The notes under the pieces were generated by a model. That model searched no databases. It worked only from the letters and a program-made list of their open reading frames with translations, and was not told the DNA's origin. The position numbers and the translations under genes are program-made. From Alistipes sp. (lineage in GTDB: Bacteria > Bacteroidota > Bacteroidia > Bacteroidales > Rikenellaceae): a DNA stretch of 64,000 nt. This document shows, piece after piece, positions 19,937 to 27,899 of the stretch; position 1 is the first letter of the stretch, and every line of letters starts with the position of its first letter. The stretch lies in contig JAFQAN010000023.1 of assembly GCA_017416915.1 (NCBI GenBank), forward strand, positions 62,001-126,000, in the 5' to 3' direction.

Positions 19937-20632
19937 CTAACAATCTATTTTATGATCGAAAAATGTTCCTTCAATGGTCATACGCCCCTTGCTAAGTTCT
20001 GGATAATAGGTTCTATAATAAGCTCCGCTACCATCAGAACACTCCCAGACCTCTTCTCCATCAACATTATCTCCCTTAAACTCAATCTCGAAAGACCAAA
20101 TCTCACGACCATTGTTACCATCGCGTCTATCTATAACTCGAAGGTATCCGCCAACCGTATCGAAATAATAGCAAGAGGGTCCGTGTATGGGGTTGCCTGA
20201 TATGCTATGGCAATAATCTCCACTATTCTCAATGTATGCCACAGATATAGATACGTAATGCTCCCAGCCACTCGATGTAGCAAAATAATACTTTCTGTTT
20301 AGCTCAAACTCTTCCTCTAAATTGGCTTTGATAACTAACATTAGAGATGAATTGGGATCATCTGGTGACGGAATCTCTCGTTCAAAGCTAAATTCATATC
20401 CGTCATCACGTAAATACGAATAGAAATAAGGATCACTAAAGCCAAGTGAGTAAGTCGGAGCCCATCCAGCAGTAAACAATGCGTTATCCAAGCCTAAGCC
20501 ATCACAAGTTACATCTAATTCTACGCGGACCTTTGACTTTCCCCATTCGGGATTAGACAACATTTCACAAGAGCTAAAAACCAGTATCGCGACAAGCGCC
20601 ATGCTAAGTTTTATGAAATTACAAATTCTCAT
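19937..20632 (-). CDS. Uncharacterised lipoprotein
   Basis: The 231-residue product has an SPII signal with lipobox VFSSC (Cys near residue 22), so it is probably anchored in the outer membrane. The rest is rich in aromatic residues and beta-prone, with four scattered cysteines in the last two-thirds. I do not recognise the family. The gene is clearly AT-richer than its neighbours and stands alone between two terminators with its own strong promoter, which suggests an acquired gene. Confidence 0.75.
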   Translation of the reverse strand: MRICNFIKLSMALVAILVFSSCEMLSNPEWGKSKVRVELDVTCDGLGLDNALFTAGWAPTYSLGFSDPYFYSYLRDDGYEFSFEREIPSPDDPNSSLMLVIKANLEEEFELNRKYYFATSSGWEHYVSISVAYIENSGDYCHSISGNPIHGPSCYYFDTVGGYLRVIDRRDGNNGREIWSFEIEFKGDNVDGEEVWECSDGSGAYYRTYYPELSKGRMTIEGTFFDHKIDC

Positions 20633-20663
20633 AATTTTAATAATTTATAGCTAAGCGACTATA

Positions 20664-20695
20664 CAAAGCTATCAATTAAATTTTTAATATACAAA
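20664..20695 (-). promoter_or_regulatory. Bacteroidetes promoter for the lipoprotein
   Basis: On the leftward strand TTTG (20695-20692), 20 bp, then TAGCTTTG (20671-20664) matches the consensus fully. It leaves a leader of about 25 nt. Confidence 0.85.
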
Positions 20696-20945
20696 TATTT
20701 ATCTACTTTTATTGTCGATTACTATCTATATTTTGAATCTCTGATATAAAAATAAGATGGCTAAATCAGACATAATGTTTAAGCTAAGTCTTTATATATC
20801 AATGATTTAATTATTAGGTGGATTAAATGAAGGATTATATATTATAGCAAAGGGACCTCATTGCATTTTGACCCATTTACGATATTTTTCGGAGTGAAGC
20901 AAAATTTAACATTGGAAATCAACACCTTAATTTACAACAAAACAA
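20696..20945. other. AT-rich intergenic stretch, no gene seen
   Basis: About 250 bp of AT-rich DNA lies between the lipoprotein promoter and the terminator of the transglutaminase-like gene. I find no ORF, repeat or clear promoter in it. Confidence 0.6.
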
Positions 20946-20983
20946 AGCGGGGATGGCTAAAATGTTGATTAGCCATCCCCGCT
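20946..20983 (-). terminator. Intrinsic terminator after the transglutaminase-like gene
   Basis: A perfect 15-bp stem AGCGGGGATGGCTAA (20946-20960) pairs with 20969-20983 around an 8-nt loop. Leftward it is followed by a T-rich stretch (CTTTGTTTTGTT). Confidence 0.85.
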
Positions 20984-21004
20984 TCGCTGTGAATGTAAAC
21001 AGCA

Positions 21005-22240
21005 CTACTCGCTGAGGAAAATCTCCACCGTTGCGGTATCTTCGCCGAGATATACTGCTTGCTTGCAAAGCTCGCCCTGAGCGTTGTAGTAGCGCAACTC
21101 ATACTCGGTATTCTTGGGGAGCAACACCGAGAACATATCGTTCATATCTCTAAGCTCGCCAGCGGTAAGACCACCGCCCATCTGCTCCGTGCCACGGAAG
21201 ACATCGACACCCATAGCCACCCTATCGCCCGAGTGCTGGGTCTTGCCGCGCTCCTTATAGCCCGCGATACGCAGGAAGGTGTGCGTACCAGCCTCCAAAT
21301 GGCGAGTATATTGCTCATAGGCAAGGTCGATATATCGCTGCGTAACATTCTCTGCCCCTATCCACTTAGGAAGCGCCTCGATAGGTCCCTCCTCCGTCTC
21401 ATCAGCCCACACCATAGGGAACCAGTCGTCAGCCTCGCCAAAGCGTGTAGCATAGATAGCGTAGGTGCGGTCATCCGCCTTAGCCTTCGAGGCGTCGGGC
21501 ATAAACCACAGATGGTCGAGCTTCGAGGGGAAGTAGTACTCCGTAACACGCCACGCACCATCCAACCACACCTCTGTCCAGCTGTGGTTACCACGTTTGT
21601 CGTGCCACGATGCCGTACCCACGAAGCGGGCGGGGATGCCGACAGCACGGTAGGCATCGACTAAGAGTATCGAGAGTCCCGTACACGATGCCATACCCTG
21701 ACGCATCGACTCGCGGGGACTCTGGTTGGTCTTCTCGCGCAAGGTGTTGTAATCGACACCCGTCAGGCGCGGGATATTGGCATTAACGGCACATATCGCC
21801 GACTCCATAGTTTTGCAGGTATCGACAGCGGGAGCGAAGAGTTCGTGCAGCTCCTTGCGCCACGAATCACGCACCTCATCGACAACATAGTAGGGCAACA
21901 CGTCATTCAGATATACATCGTCGGGCAACGCCTGTGTCCACTCGTAGTTCTGCTTGGCAAGTGCGGCGTACTCGACATTCTCGCTGAGCAATGAAAGATT
22001 CATTGTGTCGCGATCTGCCACAGGCATATTAATAATAAGGTATGCCATATCGCGGCGCGATGCCTCGGGTGTCGCCTCCATAAGTTTTTTAAGCTCCTCG
22101 CCACGCGACGACTTGTCGATGGCGGCATCCAATGCCTCGCGGTACTCATCAGGAACACCTTCCGAATAGTTACTCTTGGGCGCACAGCCGACAACAACGA
22201 CGGCTGCGAACAACGCAAACAGTTTACACAAATCTCTCAT
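21005..22240 (-). CDS. Transglutaminase-like domain lipoprotein
   Basis: With the start at 22240 the product is 411 residues and begins with an SPII signal (lipobox VVVGC, Cys19). A longer reading upstream overlaps cutC and would bury the signal. The transglutaminase-core triad region is visible: Cys186 in MASCTGLS, and His219 in NHSWTEVW, with a likely Asp further on. Bacterial members are often proteases or peptidoglycan/peptide hydrolases; substrate is unknown. It follows cutC by 10 nt and ends at a strong terminator. Confidence 0.85.
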   Translation of the reverse strand: MRDLCKLFALFAAVVVVGCAPKSNYSEGVPDEYREALDAAIDKSSRGEELKKLMEATPEASRRDMAYLIINMPVADRDTMNLSLLSENVEYAALAKQNYEWTQALPDDVYLNDVLPYYVVDEVRDSWRKELHELFAPAVDTCKTMESAICAVNANIPRLTGVDYNTLREKTNQSPRESMRQGMASCTGLSILLVDAYRAVGIPARFVGTASWHDKRGNHSWTEVWLDGAWRVTEYYFPSKLDHLWFMPDASKAKADDRTYAIYATRFGEADDWFPMVWADETEEGPIEALPKWIGAENVTQRYIDLAYEQYTRHLEAGTHTFLRIAGYKERGKTQHSGDRVAMGVDVFRGTEQMGGGLTAGELRDMNDMFSVLLPKNTEYELRYYNAQGELCKQAVYLGEDTATVEIFLSE

Positions 22241-22250
22241 AATATAGGGT

Positions 22251-22994
22251 TTAATGTTTAATCGCTTTGAGAATATCTCGAACCTCCTCTTCATCGACCT
22301 TGCGTAGTGCATACTCATCGACAGCCGCCGAGCCACCCATCGAGATATGTGGATTACGGTAGCGCATAGCGCCCTCCACCATCTTCTTGGCGCTGAAATG
22401 CAGGGCATCGACACCCGTCGAGGCTAAGGGCAGAGCATTGGCAGCCACAACGCCGCTACCCGCCATTATCTCGATACGCCCCGCAGCCACCGCCACGGCG
22501 CGCGCTATCTGCTCGATGCCCTCCATCGCCTTATCGCGACCTCCCGAGGTGAGGATGCGTGTGCAGCCCGCCTCGATAATGTCGCGCACCGCCTGCTCGT
22601 AGTCCTCCGCCATATCGACAGCACGGTGGAAGGTTGTCTCCATACCCTCCGAAGCCTCCACAAGGCGGCGTGTACGCTCCATATCTACCCTGCCATCGGC
22701 TGTAAGCACACCAAAAACGACACCCGTAGCTCCCGCCTCACGTGCGCGAGCAATGTCGAGAAGCATCGTCTCAAACTCATCGTCATCGTAGAGGAAGTCG
22801 CCGCCGCGCGGACGTATCATCACGCTGAGAGCCAAGCCCTCGATTTGGGCAACACGCTCGATAGTTGCCAACGAGGGGGTAACACCACCCTCGGCGGGCG
22901 AAGCGCACAGCTCCACGCGATCAACGCCCAAACGCTTTGCTACACGGCACGCCTCGACCGAGTAGGCACAAAGTTCACAAGTTATCTTTCTCAT
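22251..22994 (-). CDS. cutC: CutC family protein
   Basis: From the ATG at 22994 the product is 247 residues, a TIM-barrel of the CutC family, with ELCAS (residues about 26-30), MIRPRGGDF, FHRAVDM and RILTSGG. CutC was named for copper homeostasis in E. coli, but a direct metal role is doubtful, so the name should be taken as family only. The start chosen lies 7 nt after the regulator stop; a 14-codon longer reading would overlap that gene. It shares a transcript with the regulator upstream and the lipoprotein downstream. Confidence 0.88.
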   Translation of the reverse strand: MRKITCELCAYSVEACRVAKRLGVDRVELCASPAEGGVTPSLATIERVAQIEGLALSVMIRPRGGDFLYDDDEFETMLLDIARAREAGATGVVFGVLTADGRVDMERTRRLVEASEGMETTFHRAVDMAEDYEQAVRDIIEAGCTRILTSGGRDKAMEGIEQIARAVAVAAGRIEIMAGSGVVAANALPLASTGVDALHFSAKKMVEGAMRYRNPHISMGGSAAVDEYALRKVDEEEVRDILKAIKH

Positions 22995-23001
22995 ATATAG
23001 G

Positions 23002-23568
23002 TTATTCGCTATCAATAAGTTTGTTAAGCACAGCATATACGGTCAAACCCGCCACGGAGCGTATGCCCGTCTTATGCACTATGTTTTTGCGGTGCGATAT
23101 GACGGTGTGGGGCGATATGTTAAGCTCCGAGGCTATCTCCTTGTTGGTCATACCTCGCGCCACGAGTATCAACACGTCGCGCTCACGCTCCGATAGTTCG
23201 TGGCTCTCGTTGTGGCTACTCTCGGCAGGCGCCTCGACAGCCTCACGCACGGTGCGCACTATATCCTCCTCGGCATCGTAAATCGAAAACGACGCAGCGA
23301 AGCGACGCGCCTGCTCGCCCTCGGCAAGGGTCGCTTGGATGGCTACTGTGGGGATGTCGGCAAGGTCGCTGCACGACACCACAGCGTCGATAGCTGATGC
23401 CGCTACAAGCACCACATCCACCTCGACACTGCGCAGACGCAGCATAAGCTCGGGGATGTTGTGCGCAAGCAGCACCACCTCGGCACAAGCATTTGTGGAG
23501 AGGATGGCGCGCACCCCCTCGGCAATTACCGACGATGGGTAAACGATGGCTACACGGTAACGACTCAT
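23002..23568 (-). CDS. LuxR-type regulator with degenerate receiver
   Basis: The 188-residue product has an N-terminal receiver-like fold (1-110) and a C-terminal LuxR HTH (LSERERDVLILVARGMTNKE, then HTVISHRKNI). The usual acidic pocket is replaced (YPSS where DD is expected), and the phospho-acceptor position reads VVLVAAS with no Asp. It therefore probably does not respond to phosphorylation. It follows the hemerythrin-domain gene by 1 nt, implying the two act together in sensing nitric oxide, oxygen or iron-sulfur damage. Confidence 0.87.
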   Translation of the reverse strand: MSRYRVAIVYPSSVIAEGVRAILSTNACAEVVLLAHNIPELMLRLRSVEVDVVLVAASAIDAVVSCSDLADIPTVAIQATLAEGEQARRFAASFSIYDAEEDIVRTVREAVEAPAESSHNESHELSERERDVLILVARGMTNKEIASELNISPHTVISHRKNIVHKTGIRSVAGLTVYAVLNKLIDSE

Positions 23569-23569
23569 A

Positions 23570-24271
23570 CTATTTTGAACTTATAAATTTCTCAATCATA
23601 GGACGCAACAAGTACATCTCTACGTCGTTGTGGCGACGTAGGTCGTCGCGCAGGGCGTAGATGTCGCTGAGCATAGCACAACGCAGCGCCGTGGAGGCCC
23701 TCTCGGGCAAACACTTGAAGATTAGAGAGGCTATGTCGTTTGTGCGGTCGTCGATGTCGGTGTGTGGCACTACAATATCATCGAAGCGGCTGAGCGACGC
23801 GCTGTTACCGCCCTCGATGACGCTAAACAAGTCGCGCTCCTCCTCTTCGAGGTGTGCCTCCACGAAGCGCACATACTCCTGATAGAAGCGGCTGAGAGTA
23901 CTCTTCGAGAGGTCGTCGCACGATGCCAATATCTCGTCGAGGTGTTCGGCGGCATGGGGCAACATCTCGTTGATATAGTAGCGGTGTGAGGCACGTAGAA
24001 AGTGTACTACTTGCGGTAGCATATACTCCTCGAAAAGCTCGGCGTTGGGGCGGTAGTTTCCGTTTATGCAGAGGCGACACAACTCCAAGAAGAGCGTGTC
24101 GGAGAAGCCGTCGCGGCGACATATCTGCTCGACGGTCATATCTCCAAAGGGGAGTTTAATCTCCAAACGTGCAAATATCGAGAGAAGTGAAGGGTCTGCG
24201 TCAATCAGCTCGAAGATGGTCATCTCGGGCGATAGTGTCGGCATCGGCTTCACATAGGCATCGTTGTTCAT
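23570..24271 (-). CDS. Hemerythrin-domain protein (RIC/YtfE-like)
   Basis: The 233-residue product has an N-terminal DUF542-like segment (MTIFELIDADPSLLSIFARL) and a helical hemerythrin domain. Candidate diiron ligands lie in SHRYYINEMLPHAAEH, AHLEEEERDLF and RRHNDVEMYL. Related proteins repair iron-sulfur clusters after nitric oxide or oxidative stress. Cotranscription with a pseudo-receiver LuxR regulator suggests a paired sensor/regulator. It is expressed from its own promoter at 24318-24349. Confidence 0.85.
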   Translation of the reverse strand: MNNDAYVKPMPTLSPEMTIFELIDADPSLLSIFARLEIKLPFGDMTVEQICRRDGFSDTLFLELCRLCINGNYRPNAELFEEYMLPQVVHFLRASHRYYINEMLPHAAEHLDEILASCDDLSKSTLSRFYQEYVRFVEAHLEEEERDLFSVIEGGNSASLSRFDDIVVPHTDIDDRTNDIASLIFKCLPERASTALRCAMLSDIYALRDDLRRHNDVEMYLLRPMIEKFISSK

Positions 24272-24317
24272 AGCGCGTGAAAGTTTATCGTAATAGGCGT
24301 ATTTATCTATTTATTTG

Positions 24318-24349
24318 CAAATATACAAAATATTTCTAAAATTGGCAAT
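24318..24349 (-). promoter_or_regulatory. Promoter for the hemerythrin/regulator operon
   Basis: Leftward ATTG (24349-24346), 20 bp, then TATATTTG (24325-24318), about 45 nt ahead of the ATG at 24271. Confidence 0.7.
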
Positions 24350-24397
24350 CCCTATATTATGGGATGCGAAATATTGTAAATTCCCAACATTTTGTGA

Positions 24398-24557
24398 TTG
24401 TGTAGTTTAGAAAAAGCCGCCATCTTTGCAATGTGAAAAAAGCCCCTAAAAAAGCCGTGACGGTTGGGGTTATTTGTAAATAGTTCGATCTTTTTAGTTT
24501 TTATTGGGTGTTTCTCCTTCGGGAGATTAAGCCAATCCTTCGGGGTTGGCTTTTTTG
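24398..24557 (+). ncRNA. Candidate small RNA with two UUCG hairpins
   Basis: A promoter-like ATTG, 20 bp, then CATCTTTG (24421-24428) would start a transcript near 24435. It would end at a textbook terminator: stem 24529-24538 with 24543-24552, loop TTCG, then a T6 run. A second hairpin TCTCC-TTCG-GGAGA (24513-24526) sits just ahead. The predicted RNA is about 120 nt, with AAGCCCC pairing with GGGGTT near its 5' end. There is no ORF. No known RNA family is recognised. Confidence 0.5.
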
Positions 24558-24574
24558 TTTTGGCTGTGTGAGGA

Positions 24575-24686
24575 GGCGAGACAACGGGACTACGGGACTA
24601 CGAGACTGCGGGACCTCGGGACCGCGGGACCACAGAAAAACACAGGCGTTCTCAGACGTTCTCAGGCATTCCCAGTTGTGCGTGGT
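24575..24686 (-). repeat. 8-bp and 10-bp repeat cassette (copy 1)
   Basis: On the plus strand, (GGGACTAC / GAGACTGC)-type 8-bp units run to about 24640. They are followed by AGAAAAACACAGGCG, three units of TTCTCAGRC/TTCCCAG type and GTGCGTGG, leading into the first palindrome. The same order recurs at 53.7 and 62.9 kb. Confidence 0.8.
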
Positions 24687-24811
24687 AGCTTGGCGTCAGA
24701 GTGGTGCATCGCAAAAGAGAGCGCCACGGGATTGCACTAAAACGTACAGCCCGTGGCGCTTTACCTTTTGGGATGCGCCGCTGATGCGCCGCTATCACCA
24801 CGCTCCCAAGC
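24687..24811 (-). repeat. 3'-end palindrome, copy C of the gcvH locus
   Basis: An imperfect palindrome of about 125 bp. The inner stem GCGCCACGGG pairs with CCCGTGGCGC around a loop containing ACTAAAACGTAC. Compared with the copies at 33.2 and 63.0 kb, the inner stem differs on both arms in a compensating way while the loop is conserved. The right end (TATCACCACG) carries a short insertion relative to the other copies. Confidence 0.85.
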
Positions 24812-24817
24812 GAGACG

Positions 24818-24949
24818 AATTTGTTGTTAGAAGGGCGTCAGATACAACGCTCGGCGAATTTCGAGCCGATGGGCTGTACTAAGGCGTACTGCCCATTGGC
24901 GAGATAATTCGTTAGCGGCAGTAGATGACCCCTTATCACAACACAATTT
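24818..24949 (-). repeat. 3'-end palindrome, copy B of the gcvH locus
   Basis: An imperfect palindrome of about 132 bp, with ends AATTTGTTGTTAG and TTATCACAACACAATTT and apex ATGGGCTGTAC-TAAGGC-GTACTGCCCAT. It shares its last 5 bp with the first 5 bp of copy A. A left-half copy of this subtype recurs at 41762. Confidence 0.85.
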
Positions 24950-25075
24950 GTTGTTAGAAGCCGTAAGATGTGGTGCCAAGTCGAAGTTTGGCTGGATATG
25001 GGGGTGTACTTGGCGTACATCCCCATTCAGACGAACAAGCTTGGTGCCGCAGATTGCGGCTTATCACAACAAATT
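24945..25075 (-). repeat. 3'-end palindrome, copy A, overlapping the gcvH stop
   Basis: An imperfect palindrome of about 131 bp, ends AATTTGTTGTTAG / TTATCACAACAAATT and apex GGGGGTGTAC-TTGGC-GTACATCCCC. Its outermost bases overlap the gcvH stop codon (25074-25076). Its inner 80 bp is nearly identical to the yidD copy at 53.9 kb, but the outer stem is different and still pairs. Confidence 0.88.
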
Positions 25076-25454
25076 AGCCGATTAAAGCCTCATAACCTGC
25101 CGCATCCAACAAGTCATCAAGCTCTGCGGGGTTAGCCATCTTAATCTTAACCAACCAGCCCTCGCCATAGGGATCCTTGTTTACGAGCGACGAGTCAGCC
25201 TCAACAGCCTCGTTGAACTCGATAACCTCACCACCTACGGGTGTAAATGCGTCTGATACAGTCTTAACAGCCTCGATAGAGCCGAATACCTCGTTAGCTT
25301 CGAGAGTCTCACCTACGGTGGGAACATCAACGAAAACGATATCGCCAAGCTCTGACTGAGCATAGTCGGTAATGCCGATAACGGCAACATCACCCTCTAC
25401 ACGAACCCACTCGTGGTCCTGAGAGTACTTCAAATTAGCAGGTACATTAGCCAT
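25074..25454 (-). CDS. gcvH: Glycine cleavage system H protein
   Basis: The 126-residue product has the lipoyl-lysine motif with Lys64 in [14 protein letters not shown], and the fold signatures [10 protein letters not shown] and [12 protein letters not shown]. It carries the methylamine intermediate between the P, T and L proteins. gcvP and gcvT are not in the window. Lipoate attachment would need a separate ligase; birA nearby is for biotin. It is monocistronic, with its own promoter and three palindromes at its 3' end in place of a normal terminator. Confidence 0.96.
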   Translation of the reverse strand: MANVPANLKYSQDHEWVRVEGDVAVIGITDYAQSELGDIVFVDVPTVGETLEANEVFGSIEAVKTVSDAFTPVGGEVIEFNEAVEADSSLVNKDPYGEGWLVKIKMANPAELDDLLDAAGYEALIG

Positions 25455-25564
25455 AATTCTAATAGTATTAGATTGTTATTATTGTTAATTATTCTGTTCG
25501 TACGTCTATCCCATTTTAGCTCTGTGCCACCCTTCTCAACAGGGTTAAGCCACTTTCGCAACTA

Positions 25565-25594
25565 CAAATATACGTTTATTTTCGCTCTTACAAA
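25565..25594 (-). promoter_or_regulatory. Promoter for gcvH
   Basis: Leftward TTTG (25594-25591), 18 bp, then TATATTTG (25572-25565). The leader would be about 105 nt. Confidence 0.65.
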
Positions 25595-25629
25595 AATTTC
25601 GAACAACTTTTTTTCTCTTCGCGCACTCT

Positions 25630-26244
25630 TTATCGGATAAAGTTTGTAGATATACGCTCCTCAGCCTTGGGTGGCTGGGTGCTGTCAGCGGCTATTTTAC
25701 GTAGCATCCACGCCATATTTCGCGCCAACGTGCGCATCGTCTGCATACCCTCCGCATCTTCGCGCGCCTCGCCCTGCGCAGCACCGTGTACGCTGTTCCA
25801 ATACTGCGACGATACGATGGGCATATTGTTGATTGTAAAGTACTTGTTTAGTCTATCGAAGGTTGCCGACGCACCACCACGTCGGCACACTGCCACCGAC
25901 GCTGCGGGCTTATATTGCAGATGGCGACCCGAAGCATAGAAGAGCCTATCGAGCAGGGCGCAGAGCGCTCCGTTAGGTCCAGCATAATATACGGGCGAGC
26001 CTACCACGAGGGCGTCGCACTCCTTGACCTTCGCCTCCAAGATGGTGTATAGCGGGTCGTTCATAGCGCAACGTCCCGTCTGCGCGCAGCTATTGCAGGC
26101 TATACATCCCGAGATAGGGCGTATGCCGATATGGACAATCTCCGCCGCTATGCCCTCCGCTTGCAGGGTTGTGGCAATTTCGTTAAGTGCCTCGTAGGTG
26201 TTGCCCGAGGCGTGGGGGCTTCCGTTGATAAGTAGTACTTTCAT
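25630..26244 (-). CDS. Flavodoxin-like NAD(P)H-dependent FMN reductase family protein
   Basis: From the ATG at 26244 the product is 204 residues and opens with the flavodoxin-like MKVLLINGSPHASGNTYEAL. A cysteine cluster (CIACNSCAQTGRC) lies at about residues 45-57, followed by GSPVYYAGPNGALCALLDRL, which contacts FMN. This is the iron-sulfur flavoprotein/NADPH-dependent reductase superfamily. An upstream-extended reading lacks sense because it overlaps birA. It follows birA by 10 nt. Substrate is unknown. Confidence 0.85.
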   Translation of the reverse strand: MKVLLINGSPHASGNTYEALNEIATTLQAEGIAAEIVHIGIRPISGCIACNSCAQTGRCAMNDPLYTILEAKVKECDALVVGSPVYYAGPNGALCALLDRLFYASGRHLQYKPAASVAVCRRGGASATFDRLNKYFTINNMPIVSSQYWNSVHGAAQGEAREDAEGMQTMRTLARNMAWMLRKIAADSTQPPKAEERISTNFIR

Positions 26245-26254
26245 AGTTCTATCT

Positions 26255-26983
26255 CTATTGTTTATGAGGCAGTTGAAACTCCACCTCCTTAAAGGCATAC
26301 TCACGTATCGTGCCGTCGGCATGCTCTAAGCGTAGCTCGCCCGAGGGACGCACACCGCGTATTATCGCCTCGAAACACTCGCCCGAGGGGTAGGCGTAGG
26401 TGTGTCGTTCGTCAAGATGGTACATCTTAGCTTGGTAGCGTTGCTCGATATAGTCGCTGTTGCCCGCTTCGAGCTGCGCGTATAGCCCTTTAAGGTGTGC
26501 AAGATAGTTATCGAGTAGCTCCTCTCGGTCGAAGGTGCGCCCCGTGAGGCTATACATTGAGGCGGGGTTGGGCAGCGAGCTGTCAAAAGCCCTCTGATTG
26601 ACATTGAGACCTATACCCACAATCGTACGCGAAAGCCTATCACCCGCGAGCGAGTGTTCGATAAGCACCCCTGCGAGCTTGCTATCTGCGGCGTAGAGGT
26701 CGTTGGTCCACTTTATACGGCACTCGATGCCGTAGTCTGCCATACACTCCACCAGCGCGAGGGCTACCACCTCTGAGAGCAGGAACTGCGAAGTGATGGG
26801 CAGGAAGTGTGGATGAAGCACCACCGAGAAGGTGAGGTTCTGCCCCTCGCCGCTCAGCCACGTGTGTCCACGCTGCCCACGACCAGCACTCTGCGTCTCC
26901 GCCCACACCACGTCGAAGTGGTTGAGGGCGTCGCTACGAGCGTCGTCGTTAGTCGATGTAGTAGTGGCTTTATGGTATATCAT
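26255..26983 (-). CDS. birA: Biotin--[acetyl-CoA-carboxylase] ligase, class I
   Basis: From the ATG at 26983 the product is 242 residues: TSTNDDA near the start, the biotinyl-AMP loop GRGQRG at 34-39, KWTNDLY, and KLAGVLIE in the catalytic core, then a C-terminal SH3-like domain. No N-terminal HTH is present, so it is an enzyme only, without repressor function. It attaches biotin to carboxylase carrier proteins. It lies in a divergent pair with the glutaminyl cyclase gene. Confidence 0.93.
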   Translation of the reverse strand: MIYHKATTTSTNDDARSDALNHFDVVWAETQSAGRGQRGHTWLSGEGQNLTFSVVLHPHFLPITSQFLLSEVVALALVECMADYGIECRIKWTNDLYAADSKLAGVLIEHSLAGDRLSRTIVGIGLNVNQRAFDSSLPNPASMYSLTGRTFDREELLDNYLAHLKGLYAQLEAGNSDYIEQRYQAKMYHLDERHTYAYPSGECFEAIIRGVRPSGELRLEHADGTIREYAFKEVEFQLPHKQ

Positions 26984-27008
26984 TGTTAAAACTTTATTAA
27001 ATATTAGC

Positions 27009-27046
27009 CAAAGATACAAAAAATCCTGTAAAAAGGGTTATCTTTG
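27009..27046. promoter_or_regulatory. Divergent promoter region birA / glutaminyl cyclase
   Basis: TATCTTTG faces left at 27016-27009 and right at 27039-27046, only 22 bp apart. The two transcripts would start back-to-back. Neither has a clear TTTG -33 box, so polymerase may compete for the shared 38 bp. Confidence 0.6.
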
Positions 27047-27069
27047 CAAGTGTATATATAAATATTTGT

Positions 27070-27888
27070 ATGAGGACAAGAAAGACGATAACTATATTTG
27101 TGCTGCTCACGCTCTTTACGCTCGGTGCCTGTGGTAGCAAGGGCGGTAGCAAGAGAGCTGATAGCGACACCTCGAATAGTAGCCAGCCCACAAAGCAGTA
27201 TGCCGAGCAGTGGTCGTGGCGCGTAGTGAAGGAGTACCCACACTCGACAAATAGCTACACGCAGGGCTTACAGTTTGTCGATGGCGAGATGTGGGAGGGT
27301 ACAGGACAGCACGGCGAGTCGCACCTGCAACGCATAGACCTCGCCACAGGCAAGGTGGACATTGTGGCATCGTTGCCCGCTAAGGAGTTTGGCGAGGGCA
27401 TACTACTATACAAGGAGCGCATCTATCAACTCACGTGGCTCTCGGAGGTTGCACACGTCTATAACCGTGAGGGCGAGGAGCTTAACACCCTTCATTTCGA
27501 GGGCGAAGGCTGGGGACTAACCTCCGATGGCGAGACGATATATATGTCGGACGGCACATCGACACTTCGTTGCGTAAATCCCGACACGTTTAAGCCCGAG
27601 AGGTCGATATTCGTAACGCTCGACGGACATCCGCTCGACCTACTCAACGAGTTGGAGTGGATAGAGGGCAAGATATGGGCAAACGTCTATATGACCTCGT
27701 CGATAGTTGTCATCAACCCCACCACGGGCGTTGTAGAGGCATTCCTCGACCTCCCCGAGTTGGACAATAGCAAGCATAACCCCAAGGCGGACGTGCTGAA
27801 CGGCATCGCCTACGATAAGGCTACGGGACGCATATACGTTACGGGAAAAAATTGGGATAAGCTCTACGAAATTGAAGTAATAAAGTAA
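27070..27888 (+). CDS. Glutaminyl-peptide cyclotransferase (plant-type fold), lipoprotein
   Basis: The 272-residue product has an SPII signal (lipobox LGAC, Cys about 21). A beta-propeller of the glutamine cyclotransferase family follows: YPHSTNSYTQGLQF, GTGQHGESHLQRIDL, FEGEGWGLTSDGETIYMSDG and LNGIAYDKATGRIYVTGKNW. It would convert N-terminal glutamine to pyroglutamate on exported proteins, which in Bacteroidetes fits the mature N-termini of many periplasmic proteins. It is followed by a homocysteine methyltransferase gene 11 nt downstream. Confidence 0.9.
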   Translation: MRTRKTITIFVLLTLFTLGACGSKGGSKRADSDTSNSSQPTKQYAEQWSWRVVKEYPHSTNSYTQGLQFVDGEMWEGTGQHGESHLQRIDLATGKVDIVASLPAKEFGEGILLYKERIYQLTWLSEVAHVYNREGEELNTLHFEGEGWGLTSDGETIYMSDGTSTLRCVNPDTFKPERSIFVTLDGHPLDLLNELEWIEGKIWANVYMTSSIVVINPTTGVVEAFLDLPELDNSKHNPKADVLNGIAYDKATGRIYVTGKNWDKLYEIEVIK

Positions 27889-27899
27889 TACAGCATACA

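Noticed and set aside
22241..22414. N-terminal extension of the transglutaminase-like lipoprotein
   Set aside because: It overlaps cutC and hides the SPII signal at the 22240 start.
24508..24882. A 124-codon plus-strand frame through the gcvH intergenic region
   Set aside because: It is built from the repeat cassette and palindromes, is rich in Arg/Thr, has no leader signal and ends inside a repeat.
24687..25075. Palindromes as simple intrinsic terminators
   Set aside because: They are far longer than needed, lack a U run directly after the stem, and have conserved internal loops. A terminator role remains possible but not of the ordinary kind.
26245..26322. N-terminal extension of the flavodoxin-like protein
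   Set aside because: It overlaps birA, and the family begins at MKVLLINGSP.
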